NCBI GenBank assembly: GCA_023313575.1
Contig: JAJTTP010000001.1
Location: 4,154,001 to 4,218,000, forward strand
Length of the DNA stretch: 64,000 nucleotides
Reading direction: 5' to 3'
Source of the DNA: Eutypella sp. D-1
Lineage: Eukaryota > Ascomycota > Sordariomycetes > Xylariales > Diatrypaceae
Below, one piece after another: positions 23,129 through 33,916 of this stretch. A program made the position numbers and the translations under genes. The notes beneath the pieces are model-generated. The model did not search any database and was not told the origin of the DNA. It saw only the letters and a program-made list of their open reading frames with translations. The first letter of the stretch is position 1. Each line of letters opens with the position of its first letter.

Positions 23129-24930
23129 AATTTTAGCTGAATGAGTTTCTGTATTAAGATAGTTTTCAAGTCTATGAATACTATGACAGCCTCACGATGA
23201 AGCCAAACAACGGGACCATCAATATTATATATATATACACCCATATATTCGACGGATTGCTTCTGCCTTCAGCCAGGCGCCCTCGACAAGCCGCAAAAAG
23301 TGTCCCCGGCATAGCATCCTACGCACCTCAGGTGAACTTCAGCTGAGACGCTATGAAACTTGTCGAAGTCGAACTTGAGTTGCTAAAAATGGAAAACAAG
23401 GGCCCCATGATGGCTCGCTCGTACCATCTACGACTCAGATATTCATGATATATCTGACGACGACTCATACAGATAATCATATAATACCCGACGACGACCC
23501 ATACCGTCATGCTGGGCGGCTGAGCAGTGGAATCCTTCGTGACCAACATATCCCACAATCCAGCTCAGCCTCGGATCCGCGGCTCAACGAGCTGGACTAG
23601 CTGGCCCAGTTGCTCGTCTCGTCATCCTGCCGGGCTGAACGAGGATGAGCTAAGGTTTTCTAACTTAATCCAGGCATTGTTATTTATTATTAGTTGAAAG
23701 GTAAGCTTGCGATACATTACGAAGGAACCGGACGGAAAACCGTTGAGAACGGCAGTCATTGGCTAAAAAGCCATCATAACTGTGTAACGTGAGACTTGAG
23801 CCGCGAACTGAGGAGAGAGAAAATAGAGGAAGTAGAGTCGATCACGTGACAGAACATTGTGGGTGACATTTTTGTAAAAGTGAGAAATGAAAGGCGTGAG
23901 AAGGTGGTCTGTCACATGCGTTGTTTGTACCGAGGTTGAGACTTGCGAGCTTGTAAAGATAAATGTAGTGGTTAGTGCTTAGGTGTGCATCGAGGAATTG
24001 GGAGCGGGGGGTAGGACATATCGCACTTTGAGGGTTTCTGAGGGTTCAAAGCAAAGAAGCGATTTGTTGCGGGAAAAGAGTCGTTGGGATGTTAAGTCCA
24101 AGACAGGTCGAGGAAATTCAAAAGTGGGAAACGCCCGGTGCTTAGGAAATAAATAAAGGGGGAGGGGTTAAGTGCTGACTGACTCTACGTGGCTAATCCC
24201 TGCAAAACAGATTACTACTAAAGTGACCGTTGAACGCGGCATTGGATGACGTGAGAGGTCGAGACTCGAGATGACAGTGGACCACATCCAGGGGTTCTGC
24301 ATCACCCACCTATAGATATGGATACGCAACTGTCAGCAGCATCTGATCCATTGATACCAATTGACGGGTCCCACCAAGCTGAAGCCCACGGCACATTCAT
24401 CCAACGGTCATCCTCACCTTCAGCTCATTTTCTTGCCAAAATAGACAGCGGCTCATCGTGGGAGCCCTACGCCCCGCACATGTCATGATGTGGGAGCCTT
24501 GAGAAGCCTTGAGGAACTTCCGTATTGGCTTCAATGGATATTGTGTAACCGAGACGGTTTGCATTTGTAATCACAGTCGTGAGCCCGCGCCCCTCGGGTA
24601 CCTAAGTCATAAGGGGCACCGTACCTTTTAACTCGACGTCAACCAGTCAGTCGCCAACTTGTCTGCGCTTGACTTACCTGCGAGTACCTACAGCTTTACT
24701 ACCTACTATTTTACTGTTCATGGCAAGTGTCAAGTTGAATTGCCAATATCCAGACCAAGTCTTCCAATCGCAAGCCCGCTAATCCCTGGAGTTTGAGACA
24801 TCCAATACCAAGTTCCAATAAGAGCAGCGGCAGCAGCAACCACCAACGCTATATTTACTTGGACAAAATCACACTGCACAGTAGCAATACCAGAGGACAT
24901 TGTAATTATTAATAATAAACAACCTAAGAG
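23129..24930. promoter_or_regulatory. Divergent intergenic region of the FAD oxidase and SDR genes
   Basis: The 1.8-kb spacer carries the promoters of the FAD oxidase (-) and the first SDR (+). It has a short (TA)n run at 23225-23236 and no recognisable coding sequence. I did not find the 14-bp shared word or its TTACGGC core here. CGG words are scattered, as expected by chance. Confidence 0.45.
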
Positions 24931-26080
24931 ATGGCACCTACTTTCGACATCACTCCGGAGCAGCAGGCTGGCCAGCTTCACTTCCTCAAAAGCCAGATCA
25001 TCGAGACCAAGGCGCCCGTACTAACGCGCAAAGATGCCGACCTCAGTGGACAGACGGCCATCGTTACCGGCGGCAACATCGGCGTCGGACTTGAGACGGG
25101 AAGGCAGCTGCTTAACGCGGGCTTGAGCAAGCTCATTCTTGCCGTCCGCAACGAAAAGAGCGGCCAAGCTGCTGCTCAGAAGCTGTTAGCCTCGCGAAAA
25201 GACGGCCCTCAGAAAGTCGAGGTGTGGAAGCTCGACCTCAGCGAGTACTCCTCGGTCACCGCCTTTGTGGAGCGCGTCGGACAGCTCGAGGCTCGCCCCG
25301 ACATCATCGTTCTCAACGCTGGTCTCCTCTGCGCCAAGCCGACCATCAACACCTCTACAGGCCATGATGAGGACATCCAAGTCAACTACCTCTCCACCGT
25401 CCTCCTTCTCGTACTGCTTCTGCCGATCCTCAAGAAGAAGCCCTCGGCAGCCACCGCCACCAAGAATCCGGTGCCGCATGTCTCCGTCGTAACCTCAGTC
25501 ATGACCCACTGGGCCAAGTTCACCGAGCGCAACACGGAGCCACTACTCCCGGCCTTCGACGGTGAAGCCTCCCCGGATTGGAACATGGAGGAGCGCTACA
25601 GCGTTAGCAAGCTGCTTGCCCTGTTCTTCATGTCCGAACTGATCCGCCGGGTCCCACATGACGTTGCTGTCATAAACGCCCCGGCGCCCGGCTTGTGCTA
25701 CGGTTCCGGATTCATGCGCCAGACGGCCGGGACGGTATCCGGCTTCCTCATCGGCGTCTTCTATCGCGTTTTCGGCCACTCATGCATCGTGGGTGCTAGT
25801 CAGGTTGTTGCCGCTGCCGTCAGGGCAGGCCCCGAGTCACACGGCCAATTCATGGAGAACGGGAGGTTAAGGCCGTGAGTGAAACCCTTTTTCTACTGCT
25901 TTCTTCCTTTCCGTATCCCCCATCTTCAATTACTTTGCTGACACAATGATGTTTCTTCACAGTCTCCCTGCCATAATGTACACTCCAGAGGGGGAAAAAG
26001 TGGCCCAACGGCTGTGGAAGGAGACCATGCAGGAATTGTCCTTCGCCGGTGTGGAGCAGATCATCAAGGACCTAGCATAA
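24931..26080 (+). CDS. Short-chain dehydrogenase/reductase (retinol-dehydrogenase-like)
   Basis: NAD(P)-dependent oxidoreductase, 353 aa. Exons 24931-25874 and 25963-26080 join as CC|T in frame. The Rossmann motif is TGGNIGVG. The NxAG motif reads LNAG, the catalytic Ser is in VVTSVMTHW, and the catalytic pair is YSVSK (YxxxK). The start is the first ATG, about 30 residues before the Rossmann strand, which is normal for this subgroup. The C-terminal third (GFLIGVFYRVFG) is hydrophobic and may associate with membranes. In the cluster it would interconvert an alcohol and a ketone generated by P450s (inference). All catalytic residues are present. Confidence 0.88.
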
Positions 26081-26851
26081 ATTAAATGAGAGGCCCATCC
26101 GGTATGAAGGCAAGACTTCTAGTAAGAAGCCTTGGTCTCCTATGCCCTGGAAGGGAATCATCACTACGTGTATTCTACATTTCCTTACTATAATTATGTT
26201 GTTTTCGAGAGAGCTACAAGGGAAGGGAAAAATTGTAAATAGAGGGGGCCATTACTATCAAGCTGAAAAGTCTACAATGCGAATAGAAAATACTAAACAG
26301 GCAAGCTGAGTTCCAAGTTACAAAGTATCAATGTCCTTCGCATAATGCTAAGAATATTTCTCACGCTGAAGGAGCAGGCTGAGAAGTTTCCGTCGCTTTT
26401 CCTTGCTATCTATGGGACACCTGAGTCTACAGATGCCGAGTAACCGTCAGACATCGGCATGTGCCCATGTCACCGTACTGGGGTTGGTCTTGTAACATAT
26501 ACGAATTGAAAAGTCTTCAAGAAGCCCTGGAAGCAGGTTTGACGCTTAGGAGAAAAAGGCAGGAAGAGCGGGAGATAGACAGAGCTGACGCCAGGGTATT
26601 CCGGTCCCTTTTCAGCTGATTGAGCTGCGTAAGAAAGACGAGACACCGAACATCTGACGGTGGCGCTCGCGCCGGCGTGGGCGGTTCTCCTTCTTGGTGA
26701 CCCAATGCGGCAAGAGGCCGAAGTTGGCCTCAAAGACATATAGATAAGTGCTGCTCTTATTGCGTGCTTGGGTAGCCGAGTCCCTCTTCCTAAAGCTAGG
26801 AAGGGACATTTTGTGATAGGGATTGATTGCTCCCAGAAGTTCTCATCCAAC
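26081..26851. other. Intergenic region upstream of the third cluster P450
   Basis: The 771-bp spacer separates two co-directional cluster genes. Short antisense frames (up to 138 codons at 26470-26886) are low-quality and unsupported. No repeat or shared word is seen. Confidence 0.5.
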
Positions 26852-29066
26852 ATGTCTCTCGTCCAGGTGCTCAATACCCTCGCCATGCCGTCCGTGGCTC
26901 TCTCCGTCGCCGTTGTCGCGGCTACCGCATATGTAGTCTATCAGACGGTCTTCTCCCCTCTCGCGCGTGTTCCCGGCCCGTTCGCCGCAAAGCTGACGAA
27001 GTTGTACCTCGTCTATCTCGAGCGCTCGGGCCGGGGCCACCGCATGCTGATGGAACTTCACAGAAAGCATGGTGTGGTTGTGCGTACTGGTCCGAATAAT
27101 CTGTGCGTGCCCTCTTCACTCCGAAGATTGAAATAATGCTCTAACTCGTGTCCACGCTAACGGATCAACGTGAACACTACAGGAGTATTGCCGACCCGGA
27201 CGCCTTTCGTGACATCTACCGTCTGTCCCCGTTTTCCTTTTCACCTATTCCAGAATCAACTGTCCCTGTTCCCTTCCTATCTCACTTGCCAACACCGCCC
27301 ATGTATCATGGCTTCCTGCCGTTCAAGGATTAACAAGCCAGGTCTGACGCAGGCGCTGGCAACAAGTTTGTCAAGCCGGACGCGAGGATAAACACTCGCG
27401 ACAGTGAAGTCGATTGGGACATGGCCAACGAGACGGACGAGAAGATCCACGGGGAGCAGCGGCGTCTCGTGGCTCGCGCGTACGCTATGGAATCAATGGT
27501 TCACCTCGAGCCCATGATCAACACCATGATCGACGAGCTGCTGGGCAAGCTGCGGGAGCTGCAGGGCAAACGAATCGACCTGGGCTACTGGATGCAGCTG
27601 TATGCATTTGGTGCGTTTCTCTTCACCCTGCAAAAAGAGAAGGAAGAGAACAGAAGAACTGACATTTTCCCGCCTCAACCTCCACTTCTAGACGTCATCG
27701 GCTCCATCACGTTCTCGCGCCCCTTTGGCTTTCTCGCCTCGGGTACCGACAACGGCTTATTCCATCGTCTGTGCGCTATCTCCCTCCATCCACTCCTGAC
27801 TCTCATACAGATAACGTGCTAAAAGAAAAGAAAAACAGTGAGCGTGTCTTCGTCTCTATCGTCTGGGTCTCCCACGCGCAGTGGGCTTACCACCTCAACC
27901 GCCTCCTGACCCCCATCATTGGCTCTCGTCTCGCCCTCACCGACCAGGACTCGTACTTCGTCGACGTCGCCCAGGAGCGGATCAGCGAGCGCGTGGCCCA
28001 TGGCGGCCATTCCAACGACATGCTGGGCCAGATGCTGACGACACAGAAATCCAAACCGCATTTCAAGAACAGCCACATCAAGCACATGATCGCGATAAAC
28101 GTCCTCGTGGGGAGCGACACGACGGGCACGGCGCTCAGTGCCGTCTTCTGGCTGTTGCTCACACATCCCGAGACGTTCAAGCGGTTGAGGGCCGAGTTGG
28201 ACGAGGTGAGGGCGAGTATTAGGGCCGCCGACAACAAAAACGGGAGCAGGGGCGAGGACCGAGTCTGGACGTTTGCGACCGCCGAGCGGTGCTCGTACTT
28301 GCAGGCCGTCATGTATGAGAGCCTAAGGCTCTTTCCACCCGCACCCGGCACGCTCGACCGAGTGGTGCCCGAAGGAGGGATGACGATTGGGTCGCACTAT
28401 GTGCCGGCTGGGGTGGGTGATTTTTCATCTCCCTGCTCTCTCGTTCTTTTCCTTCAGCTTTCTTCGATCCTCTCTTCGATGTGCAAAACAGATTACACCG
28501 AGTTTCTTCTACATGCTGATATTGTTTATGCGACAGACCATCGTCGGTACGGCTCCCTATGTGCTACAGCGGAGACCCGAGCTCTGGGGCCCCGACGCCG
28601 ACAAGTTCCGTCCGGAGCGCTGGCTCGAGAAAGAGGGCGAGTCGGAGCGCCGTAAGTGTCCAAAGCTGATCCTAGTTCTTCTCTTCCTTTTTCTTTTCAT
28701 TTGCGTGTCTCGGTAACAGTTCCCTGGTGTGCTGATATAAACATGTTATGCATGGATGCAGAGCGCCTTTTCTTTACCTTTGGCCGCGGATCGCGTTTTT
28801 GTCTCGGGCGGAGTGGGTATTTTCCTTTCATTTTTTCCTCCCCCCAAAACATATCAGAGATAATGTTAGCTGACCGGCTTTGACAGATATCAGCTGGATT
28901 GAAATGGAAAAGGTCTGTTCGACTATACGAGAGAAAGCAGCTTTTGAAGCTGTAAAGTCGCTGGAGTATATAAATATTGACACTTGTATAGCTCATTCCT
29001 ACCCTGCTCGACAACTTTGACCTCGAGCTTGAAACAGAAGGTGGCATGTGCGAAACACAGGCGTAA
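26852..29066 (+). CDS. Cytochrome P450, nine exons (pisatin-demethylase-like group)
   Basis: Monooxygenase of 488 aa after splicing. Exons: 26852-27102, 27183-27220, 27353-27610, 27692-27770, 27839-28412, 28537-28651, 28762-28812, 28887-28912 and 28992-29066. It has an N-terminal anchor, the hinge ARVPGPF, and RTGPNNLSIADPDAFRDIY across the first junction. FSRPFGFLASG, the I-helix VGSDTTG, the K-helix ESLR, RPERW and the haem loop FGRGSRFCLGRN with axial Cys are all present. Several donors are weak (GTCTGT, GTGCGC, GTGGGT). The intron after VPAG is shared in place, phase and donor with the P450 at 19178. The C-terminus is short: after FDLELE only about ten residues remain, whereas relatives carry about twenty-five more. 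Either the last exon model is incomplete or the tail is truncated. Confidence 0.8.
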
Positions 29067-29891
29067 GATTCAGGCCATATTCACCATGCCCTCGTGTGTG
29101 GCTTCGTGCTGTGTAAGTGGGTCGCTGACAAAGGTGATAGGGGACTTCTATTCATCGACGGGCCGAACGTTCGGCTCATGGCGCGCGAGAAGCAGAGCGC
29201 ATAAGCGGTATATCAGAGAGTGAAAGGCTAGCGCGTAAAGACCAACACTGGGATGGTAATCACTGATTACGGCGCTGGGGTAAGGTGGTTTTTCGATTTC
29301 CAGGAGTGTTTCAGGTTAATGGAATAGAATAGATAGATGTCTCAGTATAGATTTGAAATCAAGAGCTTTTAGATGTAAGTTTCTAGGAGTTACCGGATAT
29401 TTAAAAGATTCCACAAAAGATAGGGGTAAGAAGGGCGCTAACTATACGAAGGGTGGAGCCAAAATCAAGTGCACCGTGTATTAAGTGTATGAAGTAGTTT
29501 ATACCGCTTTGGGGAGCAGTTTATAGGTTTCAACGCCAGACAATATCCACAGTCGGCCATCTCCCACACTCGCCGACCAATTCTCCGGCAGAATACTTAT
29601 TGCGCAGATAACGCGACATCTCCTCTATTTTTTGCGGAACATATTCGGGAGAGTTCTCCCCTTTTCTTGAGAGCAGATTTTCGTCCGACAATCTTTCAAT
29701 CGGGCTTGAGGGCACGAGATACCTCCCTTTCAGACTCCGTTGCACTACTGAATCGAATGAAAGTTCAAGATTTTCACGAGCATGTATTGACATATGTCAT
29801 TTGCACATATTTTGTCCTTTGTGCTATTCCTAGATACATTCTTGTCACACTTAGACAAGCCATACATGCCCTCCCCTGAGCCACACCTGCT
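29067..29891. other. Convergent spacer between two P450 genes
   Basis: The 825-bp spacer separates the 3' ends of the third and fourth P450s. It is AT-rich in the middle and has no recognisable gene. Relatives suggest that a missing C-terminal tail of the preceding P450 could lie in its first 100 bp, but I could not find an in-frame continuation. Confidence 0.5.
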
Positions 29892-31887
29892 CTAGTTTGA
29901 ATTTAACGGCGTATCAAGCCGGTTGTGCGCGCGGACGCGAATCGGTGGTTTCCACCACATGATCCAGTGCCGCGACCGAGCCTCCCAATCCATGTCTGGG
30001 TCCAGCATCTCCATGTCGTACGTATACAGTATCTTCGCGAATAGGAGACTCAGCTGCAGCATCGCAAAGCTACACCCGGAAATATATATAAAATCAGCAC
30101 TTTTCTTCTTATACTACTACTTTGTCCCTTATGAAACGCTAGCGAGACCTGGTGGGCCAACCACGACCATGTGGAATGAATGGGTGAATACTACGTACCT
30201 CTTGCCAGGGCACGCCCGATAACCTAACGAAAAGGGCTGGCTAGCTGCCTTGACATCGGTCGAGTCGGAGTCAATCCACCTCTCGGGGATGAACTCGTCC
30301 GGGCGGTGCCAGTAGTCGGGGTTGCGCGACGCGACCCAGGTGCAGGTGTAGATCTCCGTCCCCTTGGGCACCCAGAGCCCGTCGACGGTGGTTCCGGGCG
30401 ACAGGCGCGGGAAGCCCTGCGCACCCGACGGGTACATGCGGAGGGCCTCATTAATGACAGCCTGCAGGTACGGCAGCTGCTGCGCAGAGCCCGGGTCGAT
30501 GTCGGCGTACGACGCGTACCGCTCGCGTACCTCGGAATTGACTTTGGCGAGCACACGTGGCGTCTTAAGGAGGAAATAGAGCACGGCCGCGCTCGTTGTC
30601 GCCGTGGTTTCGCCCCCGGCGATGCTTAGCAGGGCGTGTCAGTAACACACTACAAACTTTAAGTAGTAGCCATGCAGGTTTGCGGGGGAGAGTGTGGGGT
30701 TTTGTCTCTAACTTACATGAGTGTCGAAGCGTTGGCGGCCATTTCTTCCATCTCCACCTCGCCGGATTTGACCTTAGACACCAGGTTGGTGAAGAAGTCC
30801 TGGCGGGGCGACTCGCGCTCTAGCCGACGTTGTACCTTGTCCCGGGTGTACTGTGTGTGCTTAGCGAGGACCGACATGGCGAGCTTGGGTAGCAGCCTCT
30901 GGGAAAACATCTTGAGAACGTCGAACCGACGCAGATTATCCATGATGACGATCTCGCGGACGTGATGGAGAACCATCTCGATCCAGAAATGGTGCTTCTC
31001 CTCGGCGATGCAGTCGAAGCTCTCGCCAAACGCCATCTCCCCGAACAGGTCGAATGCGCTCATCTCGAACCACGAGACCATATTGATCCCCTGCGGCGAT
31101 CTCTGGCTGACCGGCCCAATTTTGGCCACAAATGCGTCTAGGCAGCGCTGGATGATGGCTTCTTGGGCGACCAGAGCCCGGGTTGAGAAGGCTGGAGTCA
31201 GGTGCTTCTTCCTTTGCGCATGCGCCTGCGGGTCGCGTTCCGAGGCGATATCCGGCACCTTGAAGCCGTTACCAATGATGTCGTACAGCTCGTTCTTGGT
31301 ACAGTGTTGACCCCCAGGAGGGGGAAAGCCGTAAATATCTCGGTACGACTGCACAGTCGAGAAGCTCAGCTCGTTGGGAGAGACGCGCACGACATGGCCT
31401 TTCCAAAAATCCACAAGTGTTAGTACAAGAAGCAAGTAGTGACTTGTTGGCCCTCGACTTGACCAGTAGGCATGAGCAAGGAGAGAGGGTAGAGTCAACG
31501 TGCCGTATTTTGCATGCAATTTCCGCATATGTTTGTGGTGTTGACCACTCGTCGTGTCCCAGAAGCGCCATAACTAGCAAACACGGAAGCAGTAAGTCCC
31601 TGCGGTCGTCCAAGAAGTCCAAAGACGAGACAACGTCGAGATACAGGGTGATTCTTCTTACCAAGGTACTACGGCCCAGAAACGGCCCAGGAACTTTGGC
31701 CAAGGGGTGGAAAAATAGATTGTAAATGATGATTCCGAGTTGGTAACTGATGTACTGAGCATTTGTTAGCCAGTAGCAAAACACCATGGTCCACCCGTGA
31801 GTTGCGTCCCCTGCCTGAACTCACCAGGGTTCCAAGAGCAGTAACCCAGTTAGCCTTAAGGCTGTCAAACAATTGTTGTTGTTCCAT
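29892..31887 (-). CDS. Cytochrome P450 with a probable GC-AG intron
   Basis: Membrane-bound monooxygenase, 503 aa. Exons 31887-31825, 31754-31662, 31573-31504, 31398-30717, 30624-30199 and 30069-29892. The anchor and hinge read YNLFFHPLAKVPGP. After the third exon, HAKYG joins HVVRVSPNELSF only if an intron beginning GCACGT and ending AAAG is removed; it contains a good TACTAAC branch site. The I-helix is AGGETTA, the K-helix EALR, the meander IPERW and the haem loop FSLGYRACPGKS. Its first half resembles the P450 at 19178, including the xPN(D/E)LSF segment, suggesting an old duplication. It is divergent from an SDR across 516 bp, so the two are probably co-regulated. The 105-nt GC-AG intron is a multiple of three without stops, so retention is possible. 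Confidence 0.87.
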
Positions 31888-32403
31888 ATTAGCGTGACAG
31901 AGTCAAGTATGGTACCGGAACAAGAATGTCAGGAAGCATATCACGTGTGAACGGGGCAGATCGAGACATAGGCAAACGCACTCACATTTTTTCAAGAACG
32001 TGTCAAATGAATGAACGAACTCGAGACTTCTTTCCGTGCATCTCGGGGGACCCATAGTAATCGGCATCTGGACTGCTGGTTTCTCCTCCGGGAAATGTGT
32101 TCCCGATACGGAAACGGCGGCTTTCCCTATTGGGCGAGTAAGCACGGGGCCTGCCGGGGTTGCACCGGCCGCCGACCGCTAAGAGAGGAAATAATGGCAT
32201 CGCACCGACCGAGAGGACTAAGCACTTGAGGTTGCGATTCCCGACTCCGTGACGTCAACTACGCCTGTATGGGTAATTACAAATTCGATGTTTCGTCATA
32301 AAACGCCGTCGTCAATTCTCTGGGGGATCAGACTACGCTTACAAGAGTGGACTTCCTCTTTAAAGCTCAAATCGTATCATTATCATTCTCTGTGCATCAC
32401 AAG
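31888..32403. promoter_or_regulatory. Shared divergent promoter of the fourth P450 and second SDR
   Basis: A 516-bp spacer between two cluster genes transcribed away from each other. CGG/CCG words are frequent near 32110-32180 (CGGCGG, CCGGCCGCCG), of the type Zn2Cys6 factors bind; I see no copy of the 14-bp shared word. A TGACGTCA palindrome (CRE-like) lies at 32250-32257. Confidence 0.45.
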
Positions 32404-33409
32404 ATGGCGTCGCTGCACATTGACGATGGAGCTATTCCCAACCTCGACGGCAAGGTCGTCATCATAACAGGTAGGCATTACCTGAACTGAGCTGCCCCCT
32501 CTCTGTCTATGCCCATCTGCTAATAATGGTGTTCGGGGCTCCGCAGGCGGATCATCCGGCATCGGCCTTGCGACCGTCAAGATCCTGCTGTCTAAGGGAG
32601 CAGTCGTGCACGATCTCGACCGGAACGAACCGATCGAGAGTGGCTGGCGGGACTGGCCTAACTTGCACTACCACAAGTGCGACGTGGCCTCGTTCGCCTC
32701 GCAGCGTGGCGTCTTCGATGCCATCGGCCCTGTGCACATGGTCTTCGCCAACGCCGGGGTTGCGGAAACGTCCGACTTCTTCGCCGACACGCTCGACGAC
32801 GACGGCAATCTGGCGCAGCCCGATTTGTTGCTCTTCGACGTCAACGTCAAAGGGGTGTGGTTCACGGTAAAATTGGCCTGGAGCGCAATGCGAAAGCACA
32901 AGATCGCGGGCAGCATCGTCATCACGGGCAGCACCACGGGATATGCACCTGAGGCGGCGTTACCGACGTATTCGGCCCTCAAGCTCGGGCTGGTTGGTCT
33001 CATCCGAGCGTTACGCAACAACGTCGTGCTGGACGGCATCACTATCAATGCCGTAGCACCGGCCGGTACGCACACTCCACTGGTGGCCGGGCAGCTCGAC
33101 CCGCTTGTTGCCACCGGATTGCCCATTACGTCCCCGCCTGAGCTGCCTGCACTCGCCCTTATCTACTCGGCGACGGCAGTGCAAGACCGACGTGTCGAGA
33201 CCTACGGCAAGGAGAAGAATGCCGACCTGTATAAGAAGGAGCGGTGGAATGGACGCATCATTTACGTCTTGGGTGACAAGTTCACCGAAATTGAGGAGCC
33301 GACGGCCGATTTGCGCCCCTACTGGTTTGGAAGATCAAATGACAAACTCGTCAAGATGCAACAGGCGACGACAGATATGCGCCAAGGGATCGATGCATCG
33401 AGGTTGTAG
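32404..33409 (+). CDS. Short-chain dehydrogenase/reductase, classical type
   Basis: NAD(P)-dependent alcohol dehydrogenase/ketoreductase, 309 aa. Exons 32404-32470 and 32547-33409; the intron splits the Rossmann glycine motif, which reads TGGSSGIG after splicing. An acidic residue after the second strand (HDLDRN) suggests NAD(H) preference. Further motifs are FANAG, catalytic Ser in VITGSTTG and the pair YSALK, with NAVAPAGTHTP after it. The length and C-terminal extension resemble 15-hydroxyprostaglandin-dehydrogenase-like SDRs; a similar SDR occurs in the PR-toxin eremophilane pathway as I recall it. It pairs divergently with a P450 and is followed co-directionally by an FAD oxidase, forming a compact oxidation module. 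The substrate is inferred, not shown. Confidence 0.9.
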
Positions 33410-33916
33410 ATAAGACTGGTTCATTCAGGTAGCAGATATGCAGTGCTCGATGACGAGATAGATTTGTGTAGCAGCCGTGTGGCTGCTAAGTCAACCCCCG
33501 AGAGTCTCTGAAATCAAGTAGATAACCAAATCCTTCAGCATCTCGCAAAGCAAGTATCGTGGATGGCGGCTACGTCCGTCTCCATAACATAAATCAAAGA
33601 CCATCTAAAACTTAGCAAGTTTATTCACTCGAATCTATCGAGCGGTGACCACATTTGTGGCCGAATGCAGATGCACAAGTGCGGTCACAGTAGAGACGAC
33701 CGAGCATGTTCCTCTTGTGAAGAACCGGTCGACTTCCATATATGGCAAGTAAGCGAAGCTTAGAGGCTTACCGATCTTCTCGTAGGACCCGAGTCAGCTC
33801 CTAGCGTTGAAGTAGTCAGCTTGATGTTTGTTTGGGTTTAAACGCATGCTATGTGAGTCCCGCACGGATAGGCAGCACATTTCGTGGACACCCATCTGAT
33901 CACACCATCCATCACC
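33410..33916. other. Spacer between second SDR and second FAD oxidase
   Basis: The 507-bp promoter region belongs to the downstream oxidase. Nothing distinctive is seen apart from short direct words around GTGCGGTCACAG/GACC. No open frame is supported. Confidence 0.45.
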
